25,155 bases of DNA from JALHVH01 sp964544265 (GTDB lineage: Bacteria > Acidobacteriota > Aminicenantia > Aminicenantales > Saccharicenantaceae): positions 1 through 25,155 of the forward strand of contig CAZJBD010000015.1 of NCBI GenBank assembly GCA_964544265.1, written 5' to 3'. Shown piece after piece: positions 8,229 through 15,324 of this stretch. A model generated the notes under the pieces. That model made no database searches. It had not been told where the DNA came from and worked only from the letters and a program-made list of their open reading frames with translations. Both the position numbers and the translations under genes were made by a program. Numbering within the stretch: the stretch's first letter is position 1; each line of letters opens with the position of its first letter.

Positions 8229-8759
8229 ATGACCCAAGCAAAAGCCTTCACTCCCGTCAAGCTCATCTGCGGGCTGATTTCGGGCCGAGAAGATGCTTTC
8301 CGAATGGGGGAGGAGCGGCTCGTCGAGCGCTTCGGCCCCGTCGATCTCAAGAGTCCGGTTTTTCCGTTTGCGGGCACGAATTATTATGAGAAAGAAATGG
8401 GCCCCGCTCTGAAACGCGGGTTCTTGAGCTTTGAGCGGCTTGTCCCTCCCGATGACCTTAGCGCTATTAAACTCTATACCAACGCGTTGGAAGGGGAGAT
8501 CGGGGCCGCTCTGGCAACCGAATACCGGATTCTTAACCTCGATCCCGGTATTTTAACCTCATCTGCGCTGATCATGGCCACGGCTAAGAACTTTGCCCAT
8601 CGTGTCCCCTTGAGCGGCGGGATTTATGCCCACCTTGAATTATTATTCCTAAAATCGGGAGTTAAGACCCTCGACTGGACCTATCCGGATTTCCGGGCGG
8701 ATCATTATTGGAAGTTCTTCCTTGATGTCCGGAAGACCTATCTGGGCCAAATTAAATAG
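8229..8759 (+). CDS. DUF4416 family protein
   Basis: This 176-residue soluble protein matches the DUF4416 family. It has an N-terminal PVKLICGLISG strand, a conserved region around FPFAGTNYYEKEMG, NLDPGILTSSALIMATAK, and a C-terminal TYPDFRADHYWKFFLDVRKTYL. The family is widespread in anaerobes and has no assigned biochemical function. It has no signal peptide or membrane segment. It begins 9 bases after the iron-sulfur gene and is the last gene of the plus-strand operon. It ends 22 bases before the convergent rhamnosidase gene. Confidence 0.8.
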   Translation: MTQAKAFTPVKLICGLISGREDAFRMGEERLVERFGPVDLKSPVFPFAGTNYYEKEMGPALKRGFLSFERLVPPDDLSAIKLYTNALEGEIGAALATEYRILNLDPGILTSSALIMATAKNFAHRVPLSGGIYAHLELLFLKSGVKTLDWTYPDFRADHYWKFFLDVRKTYLGQIK

Positions 8760-8781
8760 GGGTGTTTTTTGAGCTCTTTTT

Positions 8782-11460
8782 TTAATTCGGAAATTGGTAT
8801 TGTGTCCCCATTAATTCGAACACGTATCTTCCCGATCCCGTTTTGATGACGATCGAGCCGGACGCCTCCTTTGCTTCGGTGACACCCTCCGTACCCGGGA
8901 CGAACGCCCCGTCCGTCCAGATGATTCTTCCGCCTTCCTTAACCGTAATATCCTTCAGATTGAACTTCGGGATGACAATCTCCGCTTCAGAGCCGAGCGG
9001 AACAGCAGTCTCCAGACGGATGCTCTTGTCCGTTCGCAACCAGGCGCTGGTGACTTTGCCGCGCACGGTCCTGACGGACCCCGACGCGTACCGAAGGTCC
9101 CGGACCATCCGCGGCTGGAGAAGGAGCTTCTCGAATCCCGAGGAGTTTTCGGGTTGTTCGATTCCGGCCAAGGCTTTGTACAGCCAGGAGCCGACGCTCC
9201 CGAACATGGGATGGTTGTGGGAGTTCATGGATGGGCCTTCGCGTTTCTGCCACAGCTCCCAGAGCGTCGTGGCGCCGTTTAGGATCATGTAGCCCCAGCT
9301 CGGGTAGGTCGTTTGCGTCGCAATGTCATACGCGAGATCGGAGTTCCCCATCCGGGTCAGGAGCTCCATGATGTATTTCGTGCCGATGATGCCGGTCGTC
9401 AGGTGGGAGTCGTGGGCATAGACGATGTCGTCGAAAAGCCTGGACCAGGTGGCGCCACGCGCGCCCTCAGGCGCCAGGTCGAGGAATAAGGCCAGGGTAT
9501 TGGCCGTTTGAGTGCTCCCATAGCTCCCCGTTTTGGGATCGAAATACTCCTTGTGAAAAGCGTCCCTGATCCCAGCCGCCAGCCGGTCGTAGATCTTCGC
9601 GTCCTCGGTCTTCCCCAGGACCCGGGCGACATCGGCCAGAACCTTCACGTCGTAATAATAATAAAATGACGAGACGATCCTTCCGGGGCATTTATCGACC
9701 GCAACCCAGTCGCCGTAGGAACTGAACTTAACGAGTCCGTTCTCGGCCTTGCTTTGCAGAAGTCCGACGTATTTCTTCAACCCGTCATAGTTTTCCTCCA
9801 GGATGCGGGTGTCCCCATAGTACTTGAACATGTACCAGCAAAGCAGGGGATAGGCGGTGCCCCAGGCCGGGTCAGCCAGCCGGCCTCCCCAGATGTGAGG
9901 CACGGTATCCGTGATCCGGCCCTGCTCATCCTGTTCGTCCCGGATGTCGCGGATGAAGTTCGTATAGAACGCGGCCATATCGAAGTTCATCATGGCCTCT
10001 TCCGCCGTCCCCTGGGCGTCGCCCATCCAGCCCATGCGCTCGTCCCGCTGGTCGCAGTCGGTCGGAACGCTATGGAGATTGGTTTTCTGGCCCCAGACGA
10101 TGATACGCTGGAGATCGTTGAGGATGGGCTTCGAACAGGCGAAGCTTCCCGTGGGCTCGACGGCGCTGTGAACGATCCGGCCGCGCAGTGAATCGAGCCC
10201 CGGCGTCCCCGGGAATCCGGTGACCTCGACGTAGCGGAAGCCGTGATAAGTAAAGCGAGGCTCCCAGACCTCTTTTCCGCCGCCCCTCAGGACGTAGTGG
10301 TCCTCGGCGCGGGCGGACCGCAGATTCTCCTGGTTGATCATGCCGTTGTCATAGAGGAGTTCCGCGAACCGGAGTCGAACGTCCGTCCCGGCCGGCCCTT
10401 CGACCCGGAGCCTGGCCCAGCCGCTGAAATTCTGGCCCATATCGAAGACGAAAACGCCGGGGGCCGGATTGGTCATCCGGAGCGGGACGATCGTGTCCAC
10501 GACCCGGATAGCCGGCATCATCTGGGATGAGAGAATGCCCGCCGGGCCCTTGATGGTCTCTGCCGGCGTCCATCCCTTATCATCGAAGCCGGGGCTGTCC
10601 CAGCCCGGAGTTTCGCGACGCGCGTCATAGATTTCACCGTTATAGATGCTGTCTTCAAGTATGGGGCCGTTTGCAGACTTCCAGGTTGCATCGCTTGCTA
10701 TTACGACCGTGCTTCCATCTTCCAAATCGATCGCCAGCTGAAAAAGGAGGGCGCGCGATTTGAACCATCCGTTGCCAAGGATGACACCTACGGCGTTCGG
10801 GCCCTGACGAACGAGGCGCGTTACGTCCTGGGTGATATAAAGGAGGCGCTTTTCGTAGGTCGTCCAGCCGGGGTCGAGAACGTTGGAGCCGGCCTTGCGC
10901 CCGTTGATCCTGAGCTCGCTGTATCCGAGCCCGCAAATATAGGCCCTGGCCCGTTTCGGCCGCGACGCCAGAACGAATTCCTTCCGAAGCTCGTTTCTCC
11001 CCCCGATCCACCCCCCCTTCCAGTCCGCGCGATTATAGAGACCCGTATCGAAGGTGGCCGCCTGGCTCCAAGGGCTCTCCCGGCCGTCCCGGTCCCACCA
11101 GCGGACCTTCCAGAAATAGGCTTGGCCGCTTTGGAGCGGTTTTCCGCCATAAACGATCTGGATGGACGAACGGGAGGCCGTTTTCCCGCTGTCCCACGCG
11201 TCGCCATCAACGGCGTCCTGGAGAGTCGAGACGATCAACTGGTATGCGGATTGAGATTGCCCGCGTCCTGAGTGGTCCGCCGTCCAGAAGAAGCGCGGCC
11301 GGAGCGAATCGACGCCCATCGGATCAACTAGGTATTCACAGCTAAGCCCCGTGGGAGCCTGGGGCTCAGGGAGTTCAGCTGCCGGCAGGGTCGCCGGAAT
11401 GAGCAAAAAGGAGTATGCAATCGCTAAAAACGAGAGGGATCTAAGGGAAGGGGACATCAA
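8782..11460 (-). CDS. Exported alpha-L-rhamnosidase, GH78
   Basis: An 892-residue protein with a signal peptide (about residues 5-28) and the domain order of GH78. N-terminal beta-sandwich domains (residues about 35-430, including the FDMGQNFSGW motif) precede an (alpha/alpha)6 catalytic barrel from about 440. The GH78 acidic signature is intact: Asp468, Asp473, Glu474 and Asp481 in DCDQRDERMGWMGDAQG. A later NHPMFGSVGSWLYKALAGI block is also typical, followed by a C-terminal beta domain. It would release terminal L-rhamnose from plant glycosides or polysaccharides in the periplasm or outside. It lies 52 bases downstream of UPF0280 on the same strand and may be read through, but its function is unrelated. 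Full length for the family. Confidence 0.93.
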   Translation of the reverse strand: MMSPSLRSLSFLAIAYSFLLIPATLPAAELPEPQAPTGLSCEYLVDPMGVDSLRPRFFWTADHSGRGQSQSAYQLIVSTLQDAVDGDAWDSGKTASRSSIQIVYGGKPLQSGQAYFWKVRWWDRDGRESPWSQAATFDTGLYNRADWKGGWIGGRNELRKEFVLASRPKRARAYICGLGYSELRINGRKAGSNVLDPGWTTYEKRLLYITQDVTRLVRQGPNAVGVILGNGWFKSRALLFQLAIDLEDGSTVVIASDATWKSANGPILEDSIYNGEIYDARRETPGWDSPGFDDKGWTPAETIKGPAGILSSQMMPAIRVVDTIVPLRMTNPAPGVFVFDMGQNFSGWARLRVEGPAGTDVRLRFAELLYDNGMINQENLRSARAEDHYVLRGGGKEVWEPRFTYHGFRYVEVTGFPGTPGLDSLRGRIVHSAVEPTGSFACSKPILNDLQRIIVWGQKTNLHSVPTDCDQRDERMGWMGDAQGTAEEAMMNFDMAAFYTNFIRDIRDEQDEQGRITDTVPHIWGGRLADPAWGTAYPLLCWYMFKYYGDTRILEENYDGLKKYVGLLQSKAENGLVKFSSYGDWVAVDKCPGRIVSSFYYYYDVKVLADVARVLGKTEDAKIYDRLAAGIRDAFHKEYFDPKTGSYGSTQTANTLALFLDLAPEGARGATWSRLFDDIVYAHDSHLTTGIIGTKYIMELLTRMGNSDLAYDIATQTTYPSWGYMILNGATTLWELWQKREGPSMNSHNHPMFGSVGSWLYKALAGIEQPENSSGFEKLLLQPRMVRDLRYASGSVRTVRGKVTSAWLRTDKSIRLETAVPLGSEAEIVIPKFNLKDITVKEGGRIIWTDGAFVPGTEGVTEAKEASGSIVIKTGSGRYVFELMGTQYQFPN

Positions 11461-11512
11461 ACACCTCCTTCCCCCAATTATTTTTTAAAACGTAAGATTT
11501 GTAAACGGATTT

Positions 11513-12217
11513 TTAGATCAAGGCGGGGTCCATCCGGGTCCTGACGATCTCCGGGATATGGCCTTTCATGGCCATAAGGTCGTCCATGATGACCAGCATG
11601 CCTTCAATTCCGGAGACCCAAGCGTCGTTGAGGGCCTGCTCCAGGAGGCCCGGTTCCTTGGCTTTGGCTGCGTTGCCCAGGGCCGTGGCGGCGGCATCGG
11701 CCAGGCAGACGTCCCGACTGATGGCCACCGCTGCGTCCGCGCACCCGAAGCTCAAAGAATGACCGACTGTTCCCGATGACGTGCAGATGCCGATCGTCCC
11801 CGATTCAGGCTTGAACTTAAGCCCCAGGTCTCGGATCCTGGCAGGACCCGTAAAAATGCCCACGATGACCGGTTTGACGATAGACATGGCTATGTCGCCT
11901 CCGTTAGCTACAATGCCATGTTCGCATCCGGCCCTGATCATGGCCCGGAGGGCGAATTCGGAGATGGCCCCGGCCACGGCCGCCATGGGCCCGACGTGCG
12001 CTCGGGCTGCGGCCTCTGCCATGCGGCGGATGATTTCCGGCGCGTCCTCTTCGACCGCGAGGGGCTCGAGAGAGTGAAGGAAGGCGGGGCGGCCGCGCAC
12101 GTATTCTTCGAGGAATTCCCTCTGGCGGCCGATCTCTTGTCTTGCGATCGGGATGAAAGCCTCTTCCGCTGTGACAGAGGCGATGGTTTCTTTGATCCTG
12201 ACAACTTCTGTCCTCAC
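11513..12217 (-). CDS. UPF0280 (COG2122, ApbE-like) protein, homocysteine/persulfide pathway
   Basis: The 234-residue protein is a UPF0280 member with an ApbE-like core: GPMAAVAGAISE (76-87), ANGGDIAM (104-111) and CTSSGTVGHSLSFGCADA (145-162). Cysteines at 98, 145, 159 and 171 are candidates for persulfide carriage. From memory of work in Methanosarcina acetivorans, the COG2122 protein acts with COG1900 (DUF39) proteins in turning sulfide and aspartate semialdehyde into homocysteine. The start is GTG at 12217, which overlaps the DUF39 stop by four bases (GTGA) and is preceded by a strong AAAGGAGG. The overlap with DUF39 strongly supports a shared function. Confidence 0.88.
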   Translation of the reverse strand: MRTEVVRIKETIASVTAEEAFIPIARQEIGRQREFLEEYVRGRPAFLHSLEPLAVEEDAPEIIRRMAEAAARAHVGPMAAVAGAISEFALRAMIRAGCEHGIVANGGDIAMSIVKPVIVGIFTGPARIRDLGLKFKPESGTIGICTSSGTVGHSLSFGCADAAVAISRDVCLADAAATALGNAAKAKEPGLLEQALNDAWVSGIEGMLVIMDDLMAMKGHIPEIVRTRMDPALI

Positions 12218-13575
12218 GATCGGCCTCCTTTGACGTTGATGGCCCTAACTGGGCAGGCGTCCGCGCACAGTCCACAGGCGTCACAGAGAGAACGGCGAGC
12301 TCCAACCCGCCAGTCCTTATCCCGCGTGAAGACGGCCTTTGGGCAGAGAGAGAGGCATTGCCCGCAGGAGATGCACCGTTGGGAGTCGAACCCGAGGCGC
12401 GAGCCTTTGGGAATGGCAGGCATTTCAAGCGCTAACCCTCCTGGTGTTCCGTTGAATCTGATCTCCAGCGGCCTGACCACGGCCTCGCGCGGAAGCGTAT
12501 CGACCGGCTCCGAGAGCCTGAAGCCGCCTTTGGCGATCCAGCCTTTCAAGGCCTCGGCGATCTCCCTTGCCTTCTCGAAGCTCGAGAGGGGAGACGTCCG
12601 AACCCTTTTTCCGGCCAGCTCAACTTCGCCCGATTTGAGCTCGGCATAGGTCACCTTCCGGAGCGAAGGCCTATTCCGATGCGGATTTCCGTAGTCGATG
12701 ATCTCGGTCACAATGTCTGAGTCGGCGACACCCGTCCGGGCGGCGATGTCCGCATCGAGGACCGGGATCGGAATGCCGAGTCCCACATAGAGCGTGCAGC
12801 CGTAGCCGCTGAACGTTGCGGCCCGAATATACTTGGCCGACATCTTCTTGAGGTCGCCCTGGATGGCAAGAGTCCCGAAGCCGCTTCCCGGGTTGTGTTG
12901 GGTGCCGGGTCCGATGACGTAACCCTGGGCGCCTCCAATGAAGACGCGAGTTCCCATCCCGATCGTTCTGTACTCCGGGTCGTTACTGAGAGGCGAGAGC
13001 TCCCCCGAGCCTGAGTAGGTCACGTTCCCGAAATTCGGCAGGAGCTTTCCCATATAGGTGAGTTTCGCCCGTCCAGTCGAGTTCGAGGCAGCGTTATATT
13101 TCTGGTAGCCGTTCCGGGGATTGCTCAGCAAGGCCGTGTTAAGGTCCTCGAGCCGGATTCGGGTGATAATTTTCTTTCGGGGGTAGCAGTCCGTGCCGTA
13201 GGAAACGGAGCGCAGGACGACGGGTTTCCCCCGGAGGAGGTCCTCGATGACATGGGCACCCCCGTAATCCAGGCCGTACTTTTCGGAGGTTTGGGTTGCC
13301 CCGATAAAAGCATCGACGGCGGCAACACCGGTGTAGGCTTCGACGTCGTTGAGCCAGACCCTCGTCATTTTAATCGGAGGTTCGGAATGGCCGAAATTCA
13401 GCCAGGCCCCGGACGAACACATGGCGCCGAATGTCCCTGTGGTCACGACATCCACTTCCTCGGCCGCGCGCTTCGGGCCGAGTTTCTTTACGATCCGGGT
13501 CATCTCGTCGGCGCGGACAACCCGGACAGAACCTTTTTTGATTTTTTCGTTAATTTCGTTGATGGTTTTTGACAT
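12214..13575 (-). CDS. DUF39 (COG1900) homocysteine biosynthesis protein with fused 2x[4Fe-4S] ferredoxin domain
   Basis: A 453-residue protein. Residues 1-390 are the DUF39 domain, with conserved cysteines at 53 (TFGAMCSSG) and 130 (SYGTDCYPRKK). These match the persulfide-forming pair I recall from M. acetivorans MA1821 (near 54 and 131). Residues 398-450 are a ferredoxin with two CxxCxxCxxxC motifs (401-411 and 431-441). In methanogens the DUF39 protein carries CBS domains, and a separate NIL-ferredoxin protein supplies electrons; here the ferredoxin is fused and CBS is absent. It makes homocysteine from sulfide and aspartate semialdehyde with UPF0280. The ATG at 13575 has AAGGAG at 13587-13582, partly inside a predicted hairpin. 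Confidence 0.9.
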   Translation of the reverse strand: MSKTINEINEKIKKGSVRVVRADEMTRIVKKLGPKRAAEEVDVVTTGTFGAMCSSGAWLNFGHSEPPIKMTRVWLNDVEAYTGVAAVDAFIGATQTSEKYGLDYGGAHVIEDLLRGKPVVLRSVSYGTDCYPRKKIITRIRLEDLNTALLSNPRNGYQKYNAASNSTGRAKLTYMGKLLPNFGNVTYSGSGELSPLSNDPEYRTIGMGTRVFIGGAQGYVIGPGTQHNPGSGFGTLAIQGDLKKMSAKYIRAATFSGYGCTLYVGLGIPIPVLDADIAARTGVADSDIVTEIIDYGNPHRNRPSLRKVTYAELKSGEVELAGKRVRTSPLSSFEKAREIAEALKGWIAKGGFRLSEPVDTLPREAVVRPLEIRFNGTPGGLALEMPAIPKGSRLGFDSQRCISCGQCLSLCPKAVFTRDKDWRVGARRSLCDACGLCADACPVRAINVKGGRS

Positions 13576-13782
13576 GCTTCACTCCTTGGAATGGGTTGGA
13601 AATGCAGTGAACCGGGCTTCGATGGATTCTGGGGTTCCCGGATACTCCCCTCCCGGTCATAGGGCGGGGTATCCGGGCTTCACATGATCATGCTTACGGA
13701 ATGAAGCCGGAGGGAAGGGAAAGACGGAGAGGTCCTGCAGGACTCTTGAGAATGGCGACGAAGAATCTTATCCGTCATTTCG
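13576..13782 (-). promoter_or_regulatory. Long structured 5' leader of the DUF39-UPF0280 operon (candidate riboswitch or attenuator)
   Basis: From the predicted start near 13782 to the ATG the minus-strand RNA can fold into five stems. (1) An outer stem pairs GACGGA (13776-13771) with UCCGUC (13728-13723). (2) It encloses AGAGUCC/GGACCUCU (13746-13728). (3) GGCUUCA (13708-13702) pairs perfectly with UGAAGCC (13682-13676). (4) CCCGGAUAC (13677-13669) pairs perfectly with GUAUCCGGG (13645-13637) and is extended by a C-run/G-run. (5) UUCACU (13611-13606) pairs with AGUGAA (13583-13578), which covers part of the AAGGAG ribosome binding site. GAAGCCCGG occurs twice (13681-13673, 13620-13612), so the GGCUUC strand has two possible partners. 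I see no match to the SAM-I, cobalamin or T-box consensus. All pairing was done by eye. Confidence 0.55.
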
Positions 13783-13788
13783 CGGAAA

Positions 13789-13817
13789 TATATAGCACCG
13801 CAGAAAAAAGACGTCAA
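13789..13817 (-). promoter_or_regulatory. Sigma70-type promoter of the DUF39-UPF0280 operon
   Basis: On the minus strand TTGACG (13817-13812) and TATATA (13794-13789) are separated by exactly 17 bases. The site lies just beyond the ribokinase stop codon, so the homocysteine genes have their own promoter. It predicts a start near 13782 and a leader of about 207 bases before the DUF39 ATG. Confidence 0.65.
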
Positions 13818-13826
13818 GAATTATTT

Positions 13827-14786
13827 TTAAGAACGGTTCCGCTGGAGAAAATCGTCGATCTCGGGGCGCCGGGGGGCGGACGGCTGGGCGCCCATCTTGG
13901 TGACCGATAAGGCGGCCGCAGCGTTGGCGAAGCGGGCGGCCTCGGCGAGGGCCTTCCCTTCCGCGAAGGCTACGGTCAGAGCGCCGCTGAAAACGTCTCC
14001 GGCGGCCGTGGTGTCCACGGCCTCAACCTTAAACGCGGGGATATGCTCCCGAAGATCGGCTGAAGCGATATAGACGCCGCGCGGCCCCATGGCGATCAGG
14101 ACCGCTTCCAGGCCGATGGCCAAAAGGGCATCGGCGGCGGCGAGAAGGTCCTTCTCATGGTCGATCCGGATGCCGGTGAGGATCTCGGTCTCGGTTTCGT
14201 TGGGAGTCAATATGGAGACGTGGTGGAGGAGGTCGCTGCCCAGGATCGGCTGGGCCGGGGCGGGATTGATAATGACGCGCACACCTCGTGCCGACGCGAT
14301 CTCTACGGCCCGATGGACGGTTGCCATCGGAACCTCGAGCGGCATCAACAGGATGGAGGTAGAAGCAATCAGACGGCCGGCGGCCTCGACGTCCTGGGGG
14401 GAAAGCCGGGCATTGGCCCCGGGAGCCACGGTTATGATGTTTTCTCCCAGAGAATCAACCGTGATCAGGGCCACACCGGAGGGGGCCTCAGGGTCCTTGA
14501 GAATATGATCGGAGACGATCCCTTCCCGTTTGAACCCTTCAAGGGCCTTTCGGCCGAACATATCGTCTCCAAGGCGGGCAATGAAGACGACCTCGCCGCG
14601 AGAGCGGGGATCGAGAGCGCGGGCGGCGGCGACGGCTTGGTTGGCGCCCTTGCCGCCGGCGGCCATGAGGAATTCGCCGCCGAGGATGGTCTCTCCCGGG
14701 CGCGGCAGGCGGGCGGCCTTGATGGTCATATCGGTATTCGAACTTCCGACGACCACGATCCTTGGGGCCGGTTTGAATGTTGGCAT
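13827..14786 (-). CDS. rbsK: Ribokinase (PfkB family)
   Basis: The 319-residue protein is a full-length ribokinase. It has the N-terminal VVVGSSNTDM strand, the substrate-binding GGKGANQ (44-50), NPAPA (174-178), TPNETE (195-200) and the catalytic DTTAAGD (258-264) with base Asp264. It phosphorylates D-ribose, or a similar sugar or nucleoside breakdown product, with ATP in the cytosol. There is no transporter or regulator for ribose beside it. It sits alone on the minus strand between the tRNA-Ala gene and the homocysteine operon. The ATG at 14786 has a GGGAAG site. Confidence 0.9.
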   Translation of the reverse strand: MPTFKPAPRIVVVGSSNTDMTIKAARLPRPGETILGGEFLMAAGGKGANQAVAAARALDPRSRGEVVFIARLGDDMFGRKALEGFKREGIVSDHILKDPEAPSGVALITVDSLGENIITVAPGANARLSPQDVEAAGRLIASTSILLMPLEVPMATVHRAVEIASARGVRVIINPAPAQPILGSDLLHHVSILTPNETETEILTGIRIDHEKDLLAAADALLAIGLEAVLIAMGPRGVYIASADLREHIPAFKVEAVDTTAAGDVFSGALTVAFAEGKALAEAARFANAAAALSVTKMGAQPSAPRRPEIDDFLQRNRS

Positions 14787-14825
14787 GATCGTGCTTCCCA
14801 GAAACCTCCCCTTCTAGCCAGCCTG

Positions 14826-14855
14826 ATTATATCCGGGTTCTTGTCAGCGAGCAAC
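14826..14855 (-). promoter_or_regulatory. Putative promoter of the ribokinase gene
   Basis: On the minus strand TTGCTC (14855-14850) is followed after 18 bases by a consensus TATAAT (14831-14826), 39 bases upstream of the ribokinase ATG. Confidence 0.45.
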
Positions 14856-14923
14856 TCATATGCCCAAAGCCAACTTGGAGCTCGCGTCCTTTCAGCGGCT
14901 CTGAAAGGGAAGGGCCATGATGC

Positions 14924-14952
14924 TTGACGGAGTGCCGGGCTTTGGGTAATAT
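14924..14952 (+). promoter_or_regulatory. Promoter of tRNA-Ala
   Basis: TTGACG (14924-14929) and TAATAT (14947-14952) are 17 bases apart. The -10 box ends 13 bases before the first tRNA base, a normal arrangement for a stable RNA gene. Confidence 0.7.
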
Positions 14953-14965
14953 GATTGCACCTCGT

Positions 14966-15041
<76 letters not shown>

Positions 15042-15045
15042 GATA

Positions 15046-15077
15046 TTCCCTGGGTTATGGGTTCCCTGGGTTATGGG
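15046..15077. repeat. Tandem duplication of a 16-bp unit
   Basis: The unit TTCCCTGGGTTATGGG occurs twice without a gap (15046-15061 and 15062-15077), starting four bases after the tRNA 3' end. The second copy runs into the 86-bp dispersed repeat. It might mark a small duplication or insertion scar. Confidence 0.85.
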
Positions 15078-15160
15078 GGCGGCCCAAACCAACACCTTTA
15101 TAACAAAGACAATAGAGGCAAAAAACGGCCAGATTCATGATCATAAGGTCACTTTTTACC
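15075..15160. repeat. Dispersed 86-bp intergenic repeat, copy A
   Basis: This segment aligns without gaps to 18221-18306. By hand count 67 of 86 positions are identical; the outer parts are near identical (GGGGGCGGCCCA, ATAACAAAGAC, CGGCCAG, CTTTTTACC). Its right half is an imperfect inverted repeat (GGCAAAAAACGGCC against GGTCACTTTTTACC). The rest of the gap to the dipeptidase gene (15161-15300) is AT-rich, and I see only a weak promoter in it. Confidence 0.75.
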
Positions 15161-15243
15161 CTGATTTTTGGGTTCTTAATTGATTTTTCTTTTTTGCCTG
15201 AGCTAACAAAACTGATCCATATTTAGCGGTTTTATCCACACCG

Positions 15244-15273
15244 TTGATTTTATTACTGGAAAGAAACTAAGAT
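15244..15273 (+). promoter_or_regulatory. Putative promoter of the M19 dipeptidase gene
   Basis: TTGATT (15244-15249) and TAAGAT (15268-15273) are separated by 18 bases. This would start transcription near 15280, just before a GGGGAAGG ribosome binding-like stretch. Moderate match only. Confidence 0.35.
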
Positions 15274-15324
15274 GTTTCTCGGGGAAGGATACCGGTTACT
15301 ATAAAAAGCATCGTCGTCAAGGCT

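Noticed and set aside
8760..8781. Bidirectional terminator between the convergent DUF4416 and rhamnosidase genes
   Set aside because: There are T-runs but only a GAGCTC core with no supporting stem, so I do not call a terminator.
13683..13692. Palindrome CATGATCATG as a protein operator
   Set aside because: It lies inside the loop of a predicted leader stem and is short; it could be chance.
13576..13782. SAM-I, cobalamin or T-box class for the homocysteine leader
   Set aside because: I looked for the SAM-I core, the B12 box and the T-box sequence by eye and found none; the structure is reported without a class.
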